NCBI RefSeq assembly: GCF_025947065.1
Contig: NZ_CP109994.1
Span: 1,178,001-1,242,000, forward strand
Length of the DNA stretch: 64,000 nucleotides
Source: Flavobacterium sp. N1736
GTDB lineage: Bacteria > Bacteroidota > Bacteroidia > Flavobacteriales > Flavobacteriaceae
Direction: 5' to 3'
Each line of letters opens with the position of its first letter. Position 1 is the first letter of the stretch. Positions 9,099-19,046 of the stretch are shown here, piece by piece. Position numbers and translations under genes: made by a program. The notes beneath the pieces were generated by a model that worked only from the letters and a program-made list of their open reading frames with translations, did not search any database and was not told the DNA's origin.

Positions 9099-9729
9099 TT
9101 TTCATGATATAGAATTTTTATACCGATAATCAGTGAAACAGGCAAATAGAATGGTGAAACGGACAATGAAACCGTTAAATGGTTTTTAAACAGATTGAAT
9201 TCTAATGAAGGGATATACAAAATTTATGGCGCGCAAAATCTGTACAGATAGATGCAGGGGAGTTCTGTAAAATAGTTTCCAGCCCGATTGGTCAGGAAAT
9301 AGGTTTAAATGCGAAGTGAGGTTCTGAAAACAGACAATCCCAAACCCGAAATATTCTCGGTTTGAACCATTCATAAAAAAAAGACAGGAAGAATAAATGT
9401 AGATTTGAATGGGCAGATCTATATAGATTCAATGCAGAATTTACTGTTTAGGAGTAAATGAGTTGAATAGTAAATGTAGTAAATAAATATATTAATGGTT
9501 TTGTTTTAACACTAAACACTACCATAAAACTGCGTTTTAGGTGTATTATAAAATATTTAGTATTAATTATTCGGTGGTTGTAAATTACTTTTTACAGATA
9601 ATTTTTATTGTACAGGGGAATTTTAAGTAACACTATATTTAAAATAAGAGTTTACTTATAAAGAAAATTATCCCCTGAAAAATAAATGCGGTAATTAATA
9701 AAATTATTGATAAAAGCAGATGAAAATTT
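9099..9729. other. Intergenic region, no gene recognised
   Basis: About 630 AT-rich bases between the epoxide hydrolase promoter and the end of the receiver gene. A 62-codon open frame on the minus strand (9186-9374) has no recognisable motif and lies upstream of the hydrolase promoter; I do not call it. No strong hairpin is visible. Confidence 0.5.
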
Positions 9730-10155
9730 TTATTTCACGTAGTTTGGAGATACGCACTTTAACCAATATTCGACTATTACATGTATAGTAGATTTAATTT
9801 CTTCATAATCAGATGGTTTTACAAAAAATCCCTGAATAGATTTTGAATAAGCATCAATTATATAAGATTGTTCTGCACTTGTTGAGAAAAATAAATATGG
9901 AATTGATTTAATTCTAAGATCTTCATTTTCATGGATTTTATTTCTCAATTCCATGCCGCTAAGGCGTGGCATATTTATATCAGAGAATATTATAAAAGGC
10001 TCAATAAGAGTATCTGTCAGATATTGCAGCGCTTGTTCTCCATCTGAAAAAAAGACTATTTCATTAGAATAATTCAGTGATAAAAACACATCATTTAAAA
10101 GTTCCTGATCATCCAGGTCGTCTTCTATTATAATTATTGGGCCGGTTTTGTTCAT
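9730..10155 (-). CDS. Single-domain response regulator
   Basis: A 141-residue CheY-like receiver with no output domain. The acidic pocket (IEDDLDD), phosphoacceptor Asp in FSDINMP, Ser/Thr switch region (FFSTS) and conserved Lys (FFVKPSD) are all present. It follows the PAS histidine kinase by 48 bases on the same strand, so the two probably form a phosphorelay pair. Such receivers commonly act by protein-protein contact or as shuttle proteins. Confidence 0.83.
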   Translation of the reverse strand: MNKTGPIIIIEDDLDDQELLNDVFLSLNYSNEIVFFSDGEQALQYLTDTLIEPFIIFSDINMPRLSGMELRNKIHENEDLRIKSIPYLFFSTSAEQSYIIDAYSKSIQGFFVKPSDYEEIKSTIHVIVEYWLKCVSPNYVK

Positions 10156-10203
10156 TTTTTTTTATAAATATAGCTAATTAATCTGCGCTGGCACTATATA
10201 GTT

Positions 10204-11712
10204 TTATATAGTATCTACTGCTTGTTTTAAAGGAAGCGTAACTGTAAATTCTGCCCCATTGTCTTTTTCTCCTTTTGCCGTGATTTTTCCATTATGTCTT
10301 TTTGCTATTTTTCGGCATAGCGCAAGCCCAAGTCCATTGCCTTCGTATTCATCTTTAGAATGGAGCCTTTCAAAGGCAGTGAATATTTTTTCGGCAAATT
10401 CGGCATCGAGTCCAATACCATTATCCTTGATGGTAATTTGCACCCAATCGTAACCATCAACTTTTGTAAGAGCGCTGGTTATAATAACTCTTGGCGGCTG
10501 GTTTGCTTTTGAGAATTTAAGGGCGTTTTGTATGAGGTTATAGAAAAGCTGGCTGATTAAAATTGGTGCGCCTTCTATTTCCGGAAGATCACAGGTAACT
10601 AAAATGGCATTTTTTTCTTTTATGATCAGTTCCAGATCTATTTTTATATTTTCGATAACTTCATTGAGATCTATGATTTCTGTATGCTGAGACGTTTTAT
10701 CTAATGTCGAATAACTCAAAATTCCTTCTATAATATTTTCCATTCTTTGAGCGGACTGACTGACTTTGTTAAGGTATTTTTTAGATTTTTCGTCTACATG
10801 ACTTTCTATATCATTTCTTAAAAGGCTATTAAAAATTTTCACTTTTCGTAATGGTTCTCTAAGGTCATGACTTACGACACTGGCAAAATGCATAAGATCA
10901 TTGTTAGAGCGTGTTAAATCGTCTGTACGGCTGGCAACTTGTTTTTTTAATTCTTCTTCAAATTCTCTCTGTTCATGAATATCCTGAATAATTCCTATTA
11001 TAGTTTTTGGATTTCCATCTTTATCATTGATAATCTTGCCGCTAATTCTGGTCCATCGCGCTACCTGGTCATCATTTATAATTCGTGCCTCATAACATAT
11101 TTTTCCGCTTGTTTCGGCTTCAAGGTGTGCTTTTTCACGTGCAGGCATATCATCAGGATGAAGTTTTGCAATTAAACCTTCATTGGTTACTTCGCTCGCA
11201 ATCGAGCAGATTGTATTGAAATTTCCCGAAGTTTTGATCTTTTTTGTCGCAAGGTCTATTTCATAACTGCCTATATCAGAATTATCGATAGCCATGTTTA
11301 GTCTTTCGTTCGCGTTTTGTACTTCTTCTTTTGCCAATTGCAGATCGGTTATATCTGTGCCGGTATTAAGTACGCCATATACATTTCCATCGTCATCAAA
11401 AAGAGGGATAAAGCAATAATTAAAATAATGTTCTGTCATGATTTCTTCTATTACCAAATCTACTTTTCTGGCTTTGGCATGATAGGCAATTCCGGTTTTA
11501 AGCACAGTTAATGCCTGATCTAAAATTTGCTGTTTTTCAATTTCAGGAACAATCTCAAGATAAGTTTTTCCAATTACATCATCTCCCTTTCCCCAGGCTT
11601 TGATCATGGCAGCGTTGGCTAATTCAATTTTAAGATTATTTCCTACATAGACCCCAACAGGTATGGGAATTGTGTCAATTATGTTTTGTAAAAGCCTTGG
11701 ATTTCGGTGCAT
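10204..11712 (-). CDS. PAS-domain sensor histidine kinase
   Basis: A 502-residue soluble kinase. Two PAS domains (about 1-125 and 135-250; the second ends IIGIIQDIHEQREFEEEL), a short coiled coil, a HisKA domain with the phosphorylated His in FASVVSHDLREPLRK (about 277) and a C-terminal HATPase with N-box QNALKFS, G1 DNGIGLD and G2 GNGLGLALC. No transmembrane segment is found, so it senses an intracellular cue. The partner is probably the receiver 48 bases downstream. An 18-bp perfect palindrome lies 53 bases upstream of the start. Confidence 0.88.
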   Translation of the reverse strand: MHRNPRLLQNIIDTIPIPVGVYVGNNLKIELANAAMIKAWGKGDDVIGKTYLEIVPEIEKQQILDQALTVLKTGIAYHAKARKVDLVIEEIMTEHYFNYCFIPLFDDDGNVYGVLNTGTDITDLQLAKEEVQNANERLNMAIDNSDIGSYEIDLATKKIKTSGNFNTICSIASEVTNEGLIAKLHPDDMPAREKAHLEAETSGKICYEARIINDDQVARWTRISGKIINDKDGNPKTIIGIIQDIHEQREFEEELKKQVASRTDDLTRSNNDLMHFASVVSHDLREPLRKVKIFNSLLRNDIESHVDEKSKKYLNKVSQSAQRMENIIEGILSYSTLDKTSQHTEIIDLNEVIENIKIDLELIIKEKNAILVTCDLPEIEGAPILISQLFYNLIQNALKFSKANQPPRVIITSALTKVDGYDWVQITIKDNGIGLDAEFAEKIFTAFERLHSKDEYEGNGLGLALCRKIAKRHNGKITAKGEKDNGAEFTVTLPLKQAVDTI

Positions 11713-11764
11713 AGCGTTTTTCGGTTTAACAGTATAGTTTTGATGGCGAAGCTATTGGTTTTTA

Positions 11765-11782
11765 AATGTAACATGTTACATT
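11765..11782. promoter_or_regulatory. Perfect 18-bp palindrome, candidate operator
   Basis: AATGTAACATGTTACATT is its own reverse complement. It lies between the S8 peptidase end and the leftward kinase gene, 53 bases upstream of the kinase start, a position suited to an operator. It has no T-tract and an all-stem form, which argues against a terminator. The binding protein is unknown. Confidence 0.45.
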
Positions 11783-11868
11783 AATTCAATATAGTGTATC
11801 AGAATTCCAATTATTTTGAGCTGAAAGCTGTACAAATGCCTCTGATGAAGTACTAAAAATAAAATAGC

Positions 11869-14580
11869 TTAAAAAACGGCAATTTTTCCTGTTTGAATTT
11901 CGCCTGAGCTGGTAATTATCTTATAGATATAAATTCCTGAGGAAGTATTTTTTAAATTGATGTTATTGGTTTTAGAAAGTAACGGAGAAGTAATCGTATT
12001 TTGCCCGTTAATATTGTACAAATAGAAAGTAGCACTTTGCTCTTTTTGCGTTTCAATATTTAATTCTTCATTTTTACCTAATAATGTTGGGTGCACAAAA
12101 TACAAAACATCGCCCAAGTAATGTGTGTCAAGAATGGAGGAACTGACTACATTATTGTTTTCTAAAATTATATTTATTTTATATCTATTGCTGCCTTTTA
12201 TTGGGGAAGTATCTAAAAAAGAGAATGTTTTTGAATCGATCTCATTTATGGTGCTAATAACACTTTCATTAGTATCAATTATTTTTACCAACTCAATTGT
12301 TTTGATGTTGTATAAGCTAAAAAGGCTGGCATCAATCTTTATTTTATTTTCTTCATACACTTCTGCGAAAGCAAGCTCAAAATAACAATTTGAGTTTTGG
12401 GCATATTGTAATGTCGATTCACTTTTTATTCCTTCGCTATTGTCAAATACAGGAATTACGGTATAAATTTTTCCATCAGTGTAAACATAAGTAGCGTTTG
12501 TTGTTTGTTCTTTAAATTCTAAATGATCTCCTGAAAGTTGATAAATATTAAATGAAGCAACATCGGCAGGTTTGTCCCAATTAATTTCTGTTGTGCCATC
12601 ACAAACTAAACTTGTATTGATATTTAAATCGTACGAAATCGTAAAACTGTCAGAGATATAATCAGTATTATCAATCGTCATTTTTAATTTTGCTTTCGAA
12701 AATTTTTGTTCTGAAGGCGTATATGTAAATTGTTCATTATCGAGATTTATATTATTTGCGATAATTTCCCAGGTTTGCCCATTATTGTAACTAATAGACA
12801 ATTGTCCGGAAGTGTCGGAAAATGTAGCATTCCATTTAAAAGGAGAAATAGTTTTACCATCATAAGGGAAATTATCATTGCTAACAGGATAATTCCATTC
12901 AAATTGATTTTGCAATTCATATTCGTAAACAATGCTGTATTCCTGAGACGCATTTGAAACGTATGAACCTATAATATTGATCGTATAAGATCCTGATGCC
13001 GGATTTTCGACAGTAACCTGCTCTATAGTATTAATTTTATCTTTTCCTCTTACAGCTTGCTGCTCAGGCGCATCAGGATTAAGAATCCAGGGTAAAAAAG
13101 TGGTGTTGTCAGTTGAAATAACTTCCAGATCTAAATCGTTTACCAAACTTATATTACTGTTGATTGCAGCGGGCAAATCGTTCCAGACTAATGTAATTTT
13201 TACCTTTTTTGCATTTACAGGAAGTATAATGTTGTGCGAATTTGTCTGACCAGATGTCACATTACCGGATATAAATCTGTTTTCGCTGATCGTTTTCAGG
13301 CATTTATTGGCATTGATATTTCCATAACCATAGGTAAAATCAGGACCTGTATTACCCAAATCTTTGGCACTATTAATTAAAATTGCTTTTGTCAGCGCAT
13401 TATTTAATAAACTATTGTTTATGGTTTTATAATGTTGTTTCATGAGTGTAATAATTCCTGTGGCTAATGCTGTAGAATTTGATGTTCCTTGCGTGCTAAA
13501 AGCTACCAACTCCGGTTTTATTCGTCCGTCGTAAGCCGGACCTTTTGACGAAAAAGGCATAATTACTTCGTTTTGGTCAATACAGCCCACTGCGATACTA
13601 TTTTTAGATTGCTTGAAATTTCCGGTAATAGTTTTATAACCTAAAAGTCCACTATTGCCTGAGGAAAAACAGTGTGTTAAATCAGGATTTGAGAATAATT
13701 GAGCGTCATAAGCATTGGCGAGCGAACCGTAAAAATTCTCAATCTCTGTGCCGTAAGAATGATTTTGAGTAACGGCACCTTGTAAAGTTGCTGTTTCATC
13801 AGGATAAATACTCAAAAAATCCGACGATTGTATTTTAGCTTTTGGAACAACTCCTTTTCCTAATGCAGAACTATTTCCTAATCCGGAAACGATTGTCGCC
13901 ATAGCGGTTGCGTGGGTTGAAACAATTGCCGATTCTTTTTGAGAAGGAATGTGTTTATTTAATAAATCAATATCATTGACATCAAAAAAATCATCTTTGA
14001 TCGATATAACTTGGTTTTCGCCTGTTAAAAGTGGAAAATTAGCATTGGCTTTATTGATAGCATTGATGCTAAAATTTTGATCTGTTATTTTAGATTCACC
14101 TTTTGGCTGCATCGATTCCTGCGAAACAGAAGTTACACTGCTCAAAGCTATAATTTCAATAATTTTTTTGGAGTCAGTTTTTATCATTACAAGATGATTA
14201 TCCAGTATTTTAATATAAGAAATGCTGATTGATTTTAAGTCAGTAAGTAGTATTTTGAGGCTGTCAGTTGCGATTATATACGGTTTGTCTTCGGTATGAT
14301 TTGAAAAATTAGATGGTAATTTCCATAAATCATTAACGGAAATATTTTGTTGCGAAGATTTATTAAATTTTACGCTTGCATTTTCGACAATACAAAAAGT
14401 ACTGTCCAGTTTTTTTACAACTTTATATTTGTTGCGATGTGCGTTTTCTAAAGAGGTAAGATAGTATTTCTCAAATTTTCTTTCGTTTTCTTTTTGTATG
14501 TATTGGTTCCATTTTTCAGCGCTTTGTGAGAAACTGATTGTGGTTATCATAAAAAAGAGAAAAGTAATTTGTTTCTTCAT
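11869..14580 (-). CDS. Secreted S8 subtilisin-like peptidase with T9SS sorting domain
   Basis: A 903-residue secreted serine peptidase. After a signal peptide (end near SFSQS) and a pro-region, the catalytic triad is visible as Asp196 (VISIKDDF), His223 (STHATAMA) and Ser367 (GTSNSTALA), with the oxyanion Asn region near CFSSGNSG. A P/jelly-roll-like region (about 450-560, DLDLEV) and beta-rich modules follow. The C-terminus (SGIYIYKI, then TGKIAVF) is a type A T9SS sorting domain, so it is secreted or surface-attached. It is monocistronic by spacing. Substrates are unknown; nutrient protein degradation is likely. Confidence 0.85.
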   Translation of the reverse strand: MKKQITFLFFMITTISFSQSAEKWNQYIQKENERKFEKYYLTSLENAHRNKYKVVKKLDSTFCIVENASVKFNKSSQQNISVNDLWKLPSNFSNHTEDKPYIIATDSLKILLTDLKSISISYIKILDNHLVMIKTDSKKIIEIIALSSVTSVSQESMQPKGESKITDQNFSINAINKANANFPLLTGENQVISIKDDFFDVNDIDLLNKHIPSQKESAIVSTHATAMATIVSGLGNSSALGKGVVPKAKIQSSDFLSIYPDETATLQGAVTQNHSYGTEIENFYGSLANAYDAQLFSNPDLTHCFSSGNSGLLGYKTITGNFKQSKNSIAVGCIDQNEVIMPFSSKGPAYDGRIKPELVAFSTQGTSNSTALATGIITLMKQHYKTINNSLLNNALTKAILINSAKDLGNTGPDFTYGYGNINANKCLKTISENRFISGNVTSGQTNSHNIILPVNAKKVKITLVWNDLPAAINSNISLVNDLDLEVISTDNTTFLPWILNPDAPEQQAVRGKDKINTIEQVTVENPASGSYTINIIGSYVSNASQEYSIVYEYELQNQFEWNYPVSNDNFPYDGKTISPFKWNATFSDTSGQLSISYNNGQTWEIIANNINLDNEQFTYTPSEQKFSKAKLKMTIDNTDYISDSFTISYDLNINTSLVCDGTTEINWDKPADVASFNIYQLSGDHLEFKEQTTNATYVYTDGKIYTVIPVFDNSEGIKSESTLQYAQNSNCYFELAFAEVYEENKIKIDASLFSLYNIKTIELVKIIDTNESVISTINEIDSKTFSFLDTSPIKGSNRYKINIILENNNVVSSSILDTHYLGDVLYFVHPTLLGKNEELNIETQKEQSATFYLYNINGQNTITSPLLSKTNNINLKNTSSGIYIYKIITSSGEIQTGKIAVF

Positions 14581-15111
14581 TTACGGTTGATGTTAGGGCA
14601 ATTGCAGCTGTTTATCACTTCTTATTTCAGATAAAATCAAAAATGAATTTTATACTTAATGATTTCTGTTTGAAATATTTATCGCTTGTAGGTAATCAAA
14701 GTTATTAAATTATTTGTAAAAATTTTATGATTTTTTATTTGAGCCGAAATCTTCCATTTCTGTAGGACTAATTATGTCTTTTGCAGCTCTTTTTATGTTT
14801 TAAATGATGAACGAAATTGTAAAATCATTTTTTAACACAGGCGAAACAAAATAAAATTTCGAAATATTATTTTATTCCTAACAAGCTCATTTTTATTCAA
14901 TTATTGATTTTACTGGGCTTGCCGTAATAATCAGATAAGTATTACGAAAAATTGCGAATAAAATAATTTAACAAAAAGTGTTAATTTTGTTAAATTATAA
15001 TTTTATAAGTATTTTAAGATTAAAATTTATATAAATTTGATAACAAATATTACAATATTTTGTGAAAGAACCCCTATTTATCAACTTATTTAACAAACCA
15101 AAGAATTTATT
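14581..15111. other. Intergenic region between divergent protease genes
   Basis: About 530 very AT-rich bases separating the leftward S8 peptidase and the rightward M57 protease. TAAATTTG at 15032-15039 matches the -7 box 73 bases before the M57 start, but without a correctly spaced TTG. No gene, palindrome or RNA is recognised. Confidence 0.4.
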
Positions 15112-15939
15112 ATGAAAAAAATTAAATCAATCTTAGCCTTGTCATTTATAGCGCTAACGCTTTTTTCTTGTAACAAAGATGAGGCAGTACAAACAAGTCA
15201 GGAATCTCTTAAAGTAACACCAGAGGTGTTAAATAAACTTAGATCACTTTCATTAAATACTAATGATGTTCAGGTGATTAAGAATACTAATTTAGATGGT
15301 ACGACAGAGGATGCGTTCCTGATAGAAGGTGATATTATCGTGACTCAGGATCAATTAAACAAAATGGATCTTCACGGTGGTATTACTACAGAACAATATC
15401 GTACTACTAATTTAGTATCTGCTCCAAGAACAATTAAAGTTGTTGGATTATCAGGAACTGGTACAACTGCTCTAAGTACAAATATGCGTGCAGGATTGCA
15501 GGCGGCAATTAATAGATATAACAATTTAGGATTGTCTATTAATTTTACACTAACTTTTAGTTCCAGTACTTCTGGCGCAAATATTGTTGTCCGGAGACAA
15601 ACCGGATCTGCGGGTGGAGTAGCAGGTTTTCCTTCTGGAGGGGCGCCTTATAATTCAGTTACTTTATACTCAGGATTAGATACTTATTCAACAGGTGTAA
15701 ATGCGCACGTATCTGCACACGAAATAGGTCACTGTATTGGTTTACGCCATACAGACTGGTTTAGCCGTCAAAGCTGTGGACAAAATTCAAATGAAGGAAC
15801 TGCTGGCGTAGGAGCAATCCTAATTCCGGGAACACCTTCAGGATATGACTCAACTTCGTACATGAGAGCATGTTTCAGTTCAAGCGAAACAGGAGCTTTT
15901 AATGCTAACGATGTTACAGCACTGAATTATTTATATTAG
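15112..15939 (+). CDS. M57-type HEIGH zinc metalloprotease, lipoprotein
   Basis: A 275-residue lipoprotein: signal peptide with lipobox LFSC (Cys20). The catalytic signature is AHEIGHCIGLRHTD at about residues 203-216, i.e. HExxHxxGxxH with the third His and a downstream Asp. This corresponds to the dual-action HEIGH metallopeptidases (M57). The preceding region (AGLQAAINRYNNLGLSINFTL) is the usual N-terminal part of that catalytic domain. It is expected on the outer membrane or surface. A strong terminator follows 52 bases after the stop. Confidence 0.85.
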   Translation: MKKIKSILALSFIALTLFSCNKDEAVQTSQESLKVTPEVLNKLRSLSLNTNDVQVIKNTNLDGTTEDAFLIEGDIIVTQDQLNKMDLHGGITTEQYRTTNLVSAPRTIKVVGLSGTGTTALSTNMRAGLQAAINRYNNLGLSINFTLTFSSSTSGANIVVRRQTGSAGGVAGFPSGGAPYNSVTLYSGLDTYSTGVNAHVSAHEIGHCIGLRHTDWFSRQSCGQNSNEGTAGVGAILIPGTPSGYDSTSYMRACFSSSETGAFNANDVTALNYLY

Positions 15940-15991
15940 AACGTTAACTATTTATATATAGGTTGAATTAGAGCGTTCTTTACAAAATATA

Positions 15992-16030
15992 AGAGGCTGC
16001 TTCGCAATTGTGAAGCAGCCTCTGTTTTTA
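15992..16030 (+). terminator. Strong terminator after M57 protease
   Basis: A 12-bp perfect stem (AGAGGCTGCTTC at 15992-16003 with its complement at 16012-16023), an 8-base loop, then GTTTTTA. It sits between convergent genes and mainly serves the plus-strand gene. Confidence 0.85.
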
Positions 16031-16062
16031 TTGAAATCTTAACTGTAAGCTTTCAGGTTTCT

Positions 16063-18765
16063 TTATTCCTTAATTACTTTGTTGACATACACTTTTCCTT
16101 CAGAAAATATTTTTAATAAATAAACGCCTGTTTTATAATTGGTTAAATCGATATTGATTTCATTTGACAGAAAACTATTTTCAAAAATCTTTTGTCCGAT
16201 TAAATTATATAATTCAATTTTTTCGATGTTTGCTGTGTTTGATACCGTTATTTTATCTTTTATCGGATTTGGATATATTTTTATTGTATTCAATGCTACT
16301 TCATCTACGCCTAAAGTAGACGTGTTAACGGTTATTGGTAATCTGTAATTGCTTTCTATGCCATTAATGGTTTGTGATGCATAATAGGTTGCTCCGTCAA
16401 TTAGTAAAGTATTGCCCGTTAAAGTGTCTGGTAAAGCAACGGTAATTTTACTGGTAATACCGCTATTTACACATGCATTTTGAGAACTGTACCATATAAT
16501 GTTTTGACCATTTACTGCTAAATCAGCCAGAGTTTTGCCCGTAGAAAATGGCTGATTTTGTTGCCCTGTTGGCGCAGGAACGGTTATTAATCCCAGAACG
16601 GATACTCTGCAGATATTATTTTTATTGGTTTCGTTAATCGTGTTAAACAATCCCCAAATCAAAATATTTTCACAGCTTTGCGCGGCATAAGCTTTGCCTG
16701 TTGACGGAATTGTAAAACTGCCTGTTTTAACGCCGTTGTAATCAATAACGTTAAAAATTGATCCGTTGAAGTTATTTTTATCAGTTTGCCCGCTATTATA
16801 AACTATTCTGTCATTTGAAAGAAATATATAATTACCTAATGGCAAAAGAAATGGTTTGAAATTGGAGTCCATTGTACCATTCGTAATATCATATTTAAAT
16901 AAATAATTTTCATTGGAGGTCAATAATGCTTTTCCGCCTTTTAAGATTTTTAATTTTGATATAGGAAATGGTGTCTCAAATTCGTAATTAATAGAACCAT
17001 CTGTATTTAATATAACTATTTTGCCGATATTATAACTGCCCGTATTATTTGGAAATGCAAAACTGATCGCTATTTTATTATCATCCAGTATTTTGAGATC
17101 TGATGGAGTTTTAATAAAAGAGGGAGATATAAAAGTAGGATCAACAGTGCCATCAGCATTAAACTGAACTACTTTATATTTAGTTCCGTCTTTATAAACA
17201 TCAGAGTCACCAAAACTAATAATTTTGCGATCCTCTTTAACCTTAAAACCAAAAGTGTTGGCTGTAAAATTAAAATTTTTATCCATTGAGCCGTCAGCAT
17301 TTAATCGTACGATATAATTTCCTTTTAAATTGCTTTTTAGTCTTAAATATATCTTCCCGTCAAAATTCTTTTTTGTTTCTAATGAATTTTTATAAATCAT
17401 CGAACTATTAAGTAACGGATCAATTGTAAAGCTGTTATCGAGCTCTCCGTTTTCGGTTAATCTGATAATACTTTTAACAGGTTTGTCGTTGTATGTTGTA
17501 AAAAGATAAGAACTGTTATCATAGAACAAGATTTTACTATCGGGTAAAATATCTAAAGTAAGATCATCATTTGCAGAGCTGTGATATAAAACATTAGGAC
17601 CGTAACTTGGATTAAAAGTTACATCTATGCCACCATTCGCATTTAACCTGTGGTAACCGGACCTTGTTATTCCTGAAGCATTTTTGTAATTTCCTGCAAC
17701 AATCATTTTATTATTTTGCAGGTTTATGTCGCCATCTACATCACCATTTATATTTTGATCAATAAACGTTGTACTGATTTTACCGGTATTGTCACATTTT
17801 TTGATCTTTCCTTCAACACGAAAATAAATACTTCCATCGGTATCATATATCATTTTAACAGGGTAATAATCAGTGTTGTAAGTCAATAGAAAAGTAGGAT
17901 CTGTAGTTCCGTCAGCATTGAACCTTACAATAGATTTTCTGCTTACATTTCCATTTAGATACAAACTCCCACCTGCTATTAATATTTTTTTATCAGGCTG
18001 TACCGCAATATCGTTAATAGGACCGGAGTTTACAAAACCTGTTATGTTGCCCGAAGCGCTATAAACGGTTTTGATATTAAAACTTATGTCTAACGAACCA
18101 TCAGGATTTAATCGTGCCATTTTTTCTTTTGAAACGCCATTGTAAGAAGAGTAATTTCCGCCAACAATATATTTGCCATCAGGTTGTAAGGCAAAAGCAG
18201 TTGTTTCTGAAGAAAACCCTGTACCGATATTAAAAGTAGTGTCTACTGAACCATTTGTATTAAGCCTGACGATATTTGAAGATGATATACCGTTGACAGT
18301 ATTAAAGGCACCAAAGACCAAAATTTTTCCGTCACTTAAAAAGTAAATTTTGTTTAATCTGGCATAACCACTATTATATATAAACACCGGAGGAATAAAT
18401 GTGGCGTTTAAACTGCCATTTGAATTATAACTTTTTAAAATGGTGCTGCTGGAAGGAGCATCAACATTTATTGGTAGAATATAATTTCCGTTTGTTTTAT
18501 TGGCAAAAAATAGTTTGGCACTCGACAACGGTCCCGGAGTTTTAGTAAAAGAGTTGTCTGTACTGCCATCGCTGTTTAGCCTGTAAACACCTTCGGTATC
18601 ATCTTTTGAAGTAAGTATTTTTCCATTATCTAAAATGATACCCCACTTTCCAATATTCTGACTATAAACTCCTAAATCAGAAGGGTTAAAAGTATTATCA
18701 ACAGTAAATGTTTGTGCTTGGGCAATTGAGGCAATCAAAATAAAGACAATGGTAATTTTTTTCAT
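16063..18765 (-). CDS. Delta-60 repeat protein with T9SS type A sorting domain
   Basis: A 900-residue secreted protein. Signal peptide MKKITIVFILIASIAQA is followed by many delta-60 repeats of the form RLNxDGSxDxSF (LNTNGSVDTTFN, LNPDGSLDISFN, FNADGTTDPTFL), which build a beta-propeller-like array. A module near 745-820 resembles an Ig-like linker. The C-terminus (IKIYPNPIKDKITV ... YKTGVYLLKIF) is a classic type A T9SS sorting domain. The family is common on flavobacterial surfaces, but no molecular function is established. It is preceded by no clear promoter. Confidence 0.87.
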   Translation of the reverse strand: MKKITIVFILIASIAQAQTFTVDNTFNPSDLGVYSQNIGKWGIILDNGKILTSKDDTEGVYRLNSDGSTDNSFTKTPGPLSSAKLFFANKTNGNYILPINVDAPSSSTILKSYNSNGSLNATFIPPVFIYNSGYARLNKIYFLSDGKILVFGAFNTVNGISSSNIVRLNTNGSVDTTFNIGTGFSSETTAFALQPDGKYIVGGNYSSYNGVSKEKMARLNPDGSLDISFNIKTVYSASGNITGFVNSGPINDIAVQPDKKILIAGGSLYLNGNVSRKSIVRFNADGTTDPTFLLTYNTDYYPVKMIYDTDGSIYFRVEGKIKKCDNTGKISTTFIDQNINGDVDGDINLQNNKMIVAGNYKNASGITRSGYHRLNANGGIDVTFNPSYGPNVLYHSSANDDLTLDILPDSKILFYDNSSYLFTTYNDKPVKSIIRLTENGELDNSFTIDPLLNSSMIYKNSLETKKNFDGKIYLRLKSNLKGNYIVRLNADGSMDKNFNFTANTFGFKVKEDRKIISFGDSDVYKDGTKYKVVQFNADGTVDPTFISPSFIKTPSDLKILDDNKIAISFAFPNNTGSYNIGKIVILNTDGSINYEFETPFPISKLKILKGGKALLTSNENYLFKYDITNGTMDSNFKPFLLPLGNYIFLSNDRIVYNSGQTDKNNFNGSIFNVIDYNGVKTGSFTIPSTGKAYAAQSCENILIWGLFNTINETNKNNICRVSVLGLITVPAPTGQQNQPFSTGKTLADLAVNGQNIIWYSSQNACVNSGITSKITVALPDTLTGNTLLIDGATYYASQTINGIESNYRLPITVNTSTLGVDEVALNTIKIYPNPIKDKITVSNTANIEKIELYNLIGQKIFENSFLSNEINIDLTNYKTGVYLLKIFSEGKVYVNKVIKE

Positions 18766-18951
18766 ATTTCTATTTAGGGATTAAATTGTGGTATTTATGT
18801 TGTCATGCAATTTATTTTTTCTCCTGTAAAAAGAAATAAATGCTGTGCTAAAATAAACTTTTTTTGTTAAGAATAATCAGCAGAAATTTTTATTTGCATG
18901 ATTTTTTATGCATTAAGATTATTGTGGTTTTATTTATAAAAAGGCATAAAA

Positions 18952-18980
18952 AAATCCCATTTCAATTCGAAATGGGATTT
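18952..18980 (-). terminator. Terminator after PL14-like lyase gene
   Basis: Perfect 12-bp stem (AAATCCCATTTC paired with 18969-18980), 5-base loop, followed on the minus strand by a run of seven T. It lies 66 bases after the stop of the lyase-like gene. Confidence 0.8.
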
Positions 18981-19046
18981 TATATTTTATGTTCATTTTC
19001 TATCTATTATAAAATATCAGATAGATTTTTACAGTAAATGCAAATA

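Noticed and set aside
9186..9374. 62-codon frame on the minus strand upstream of the epoxide hydrolases
   Set aside because: No motif, and it lies upstream of the hydrolase promoter in AT-rich DNA. I treat it as chance.
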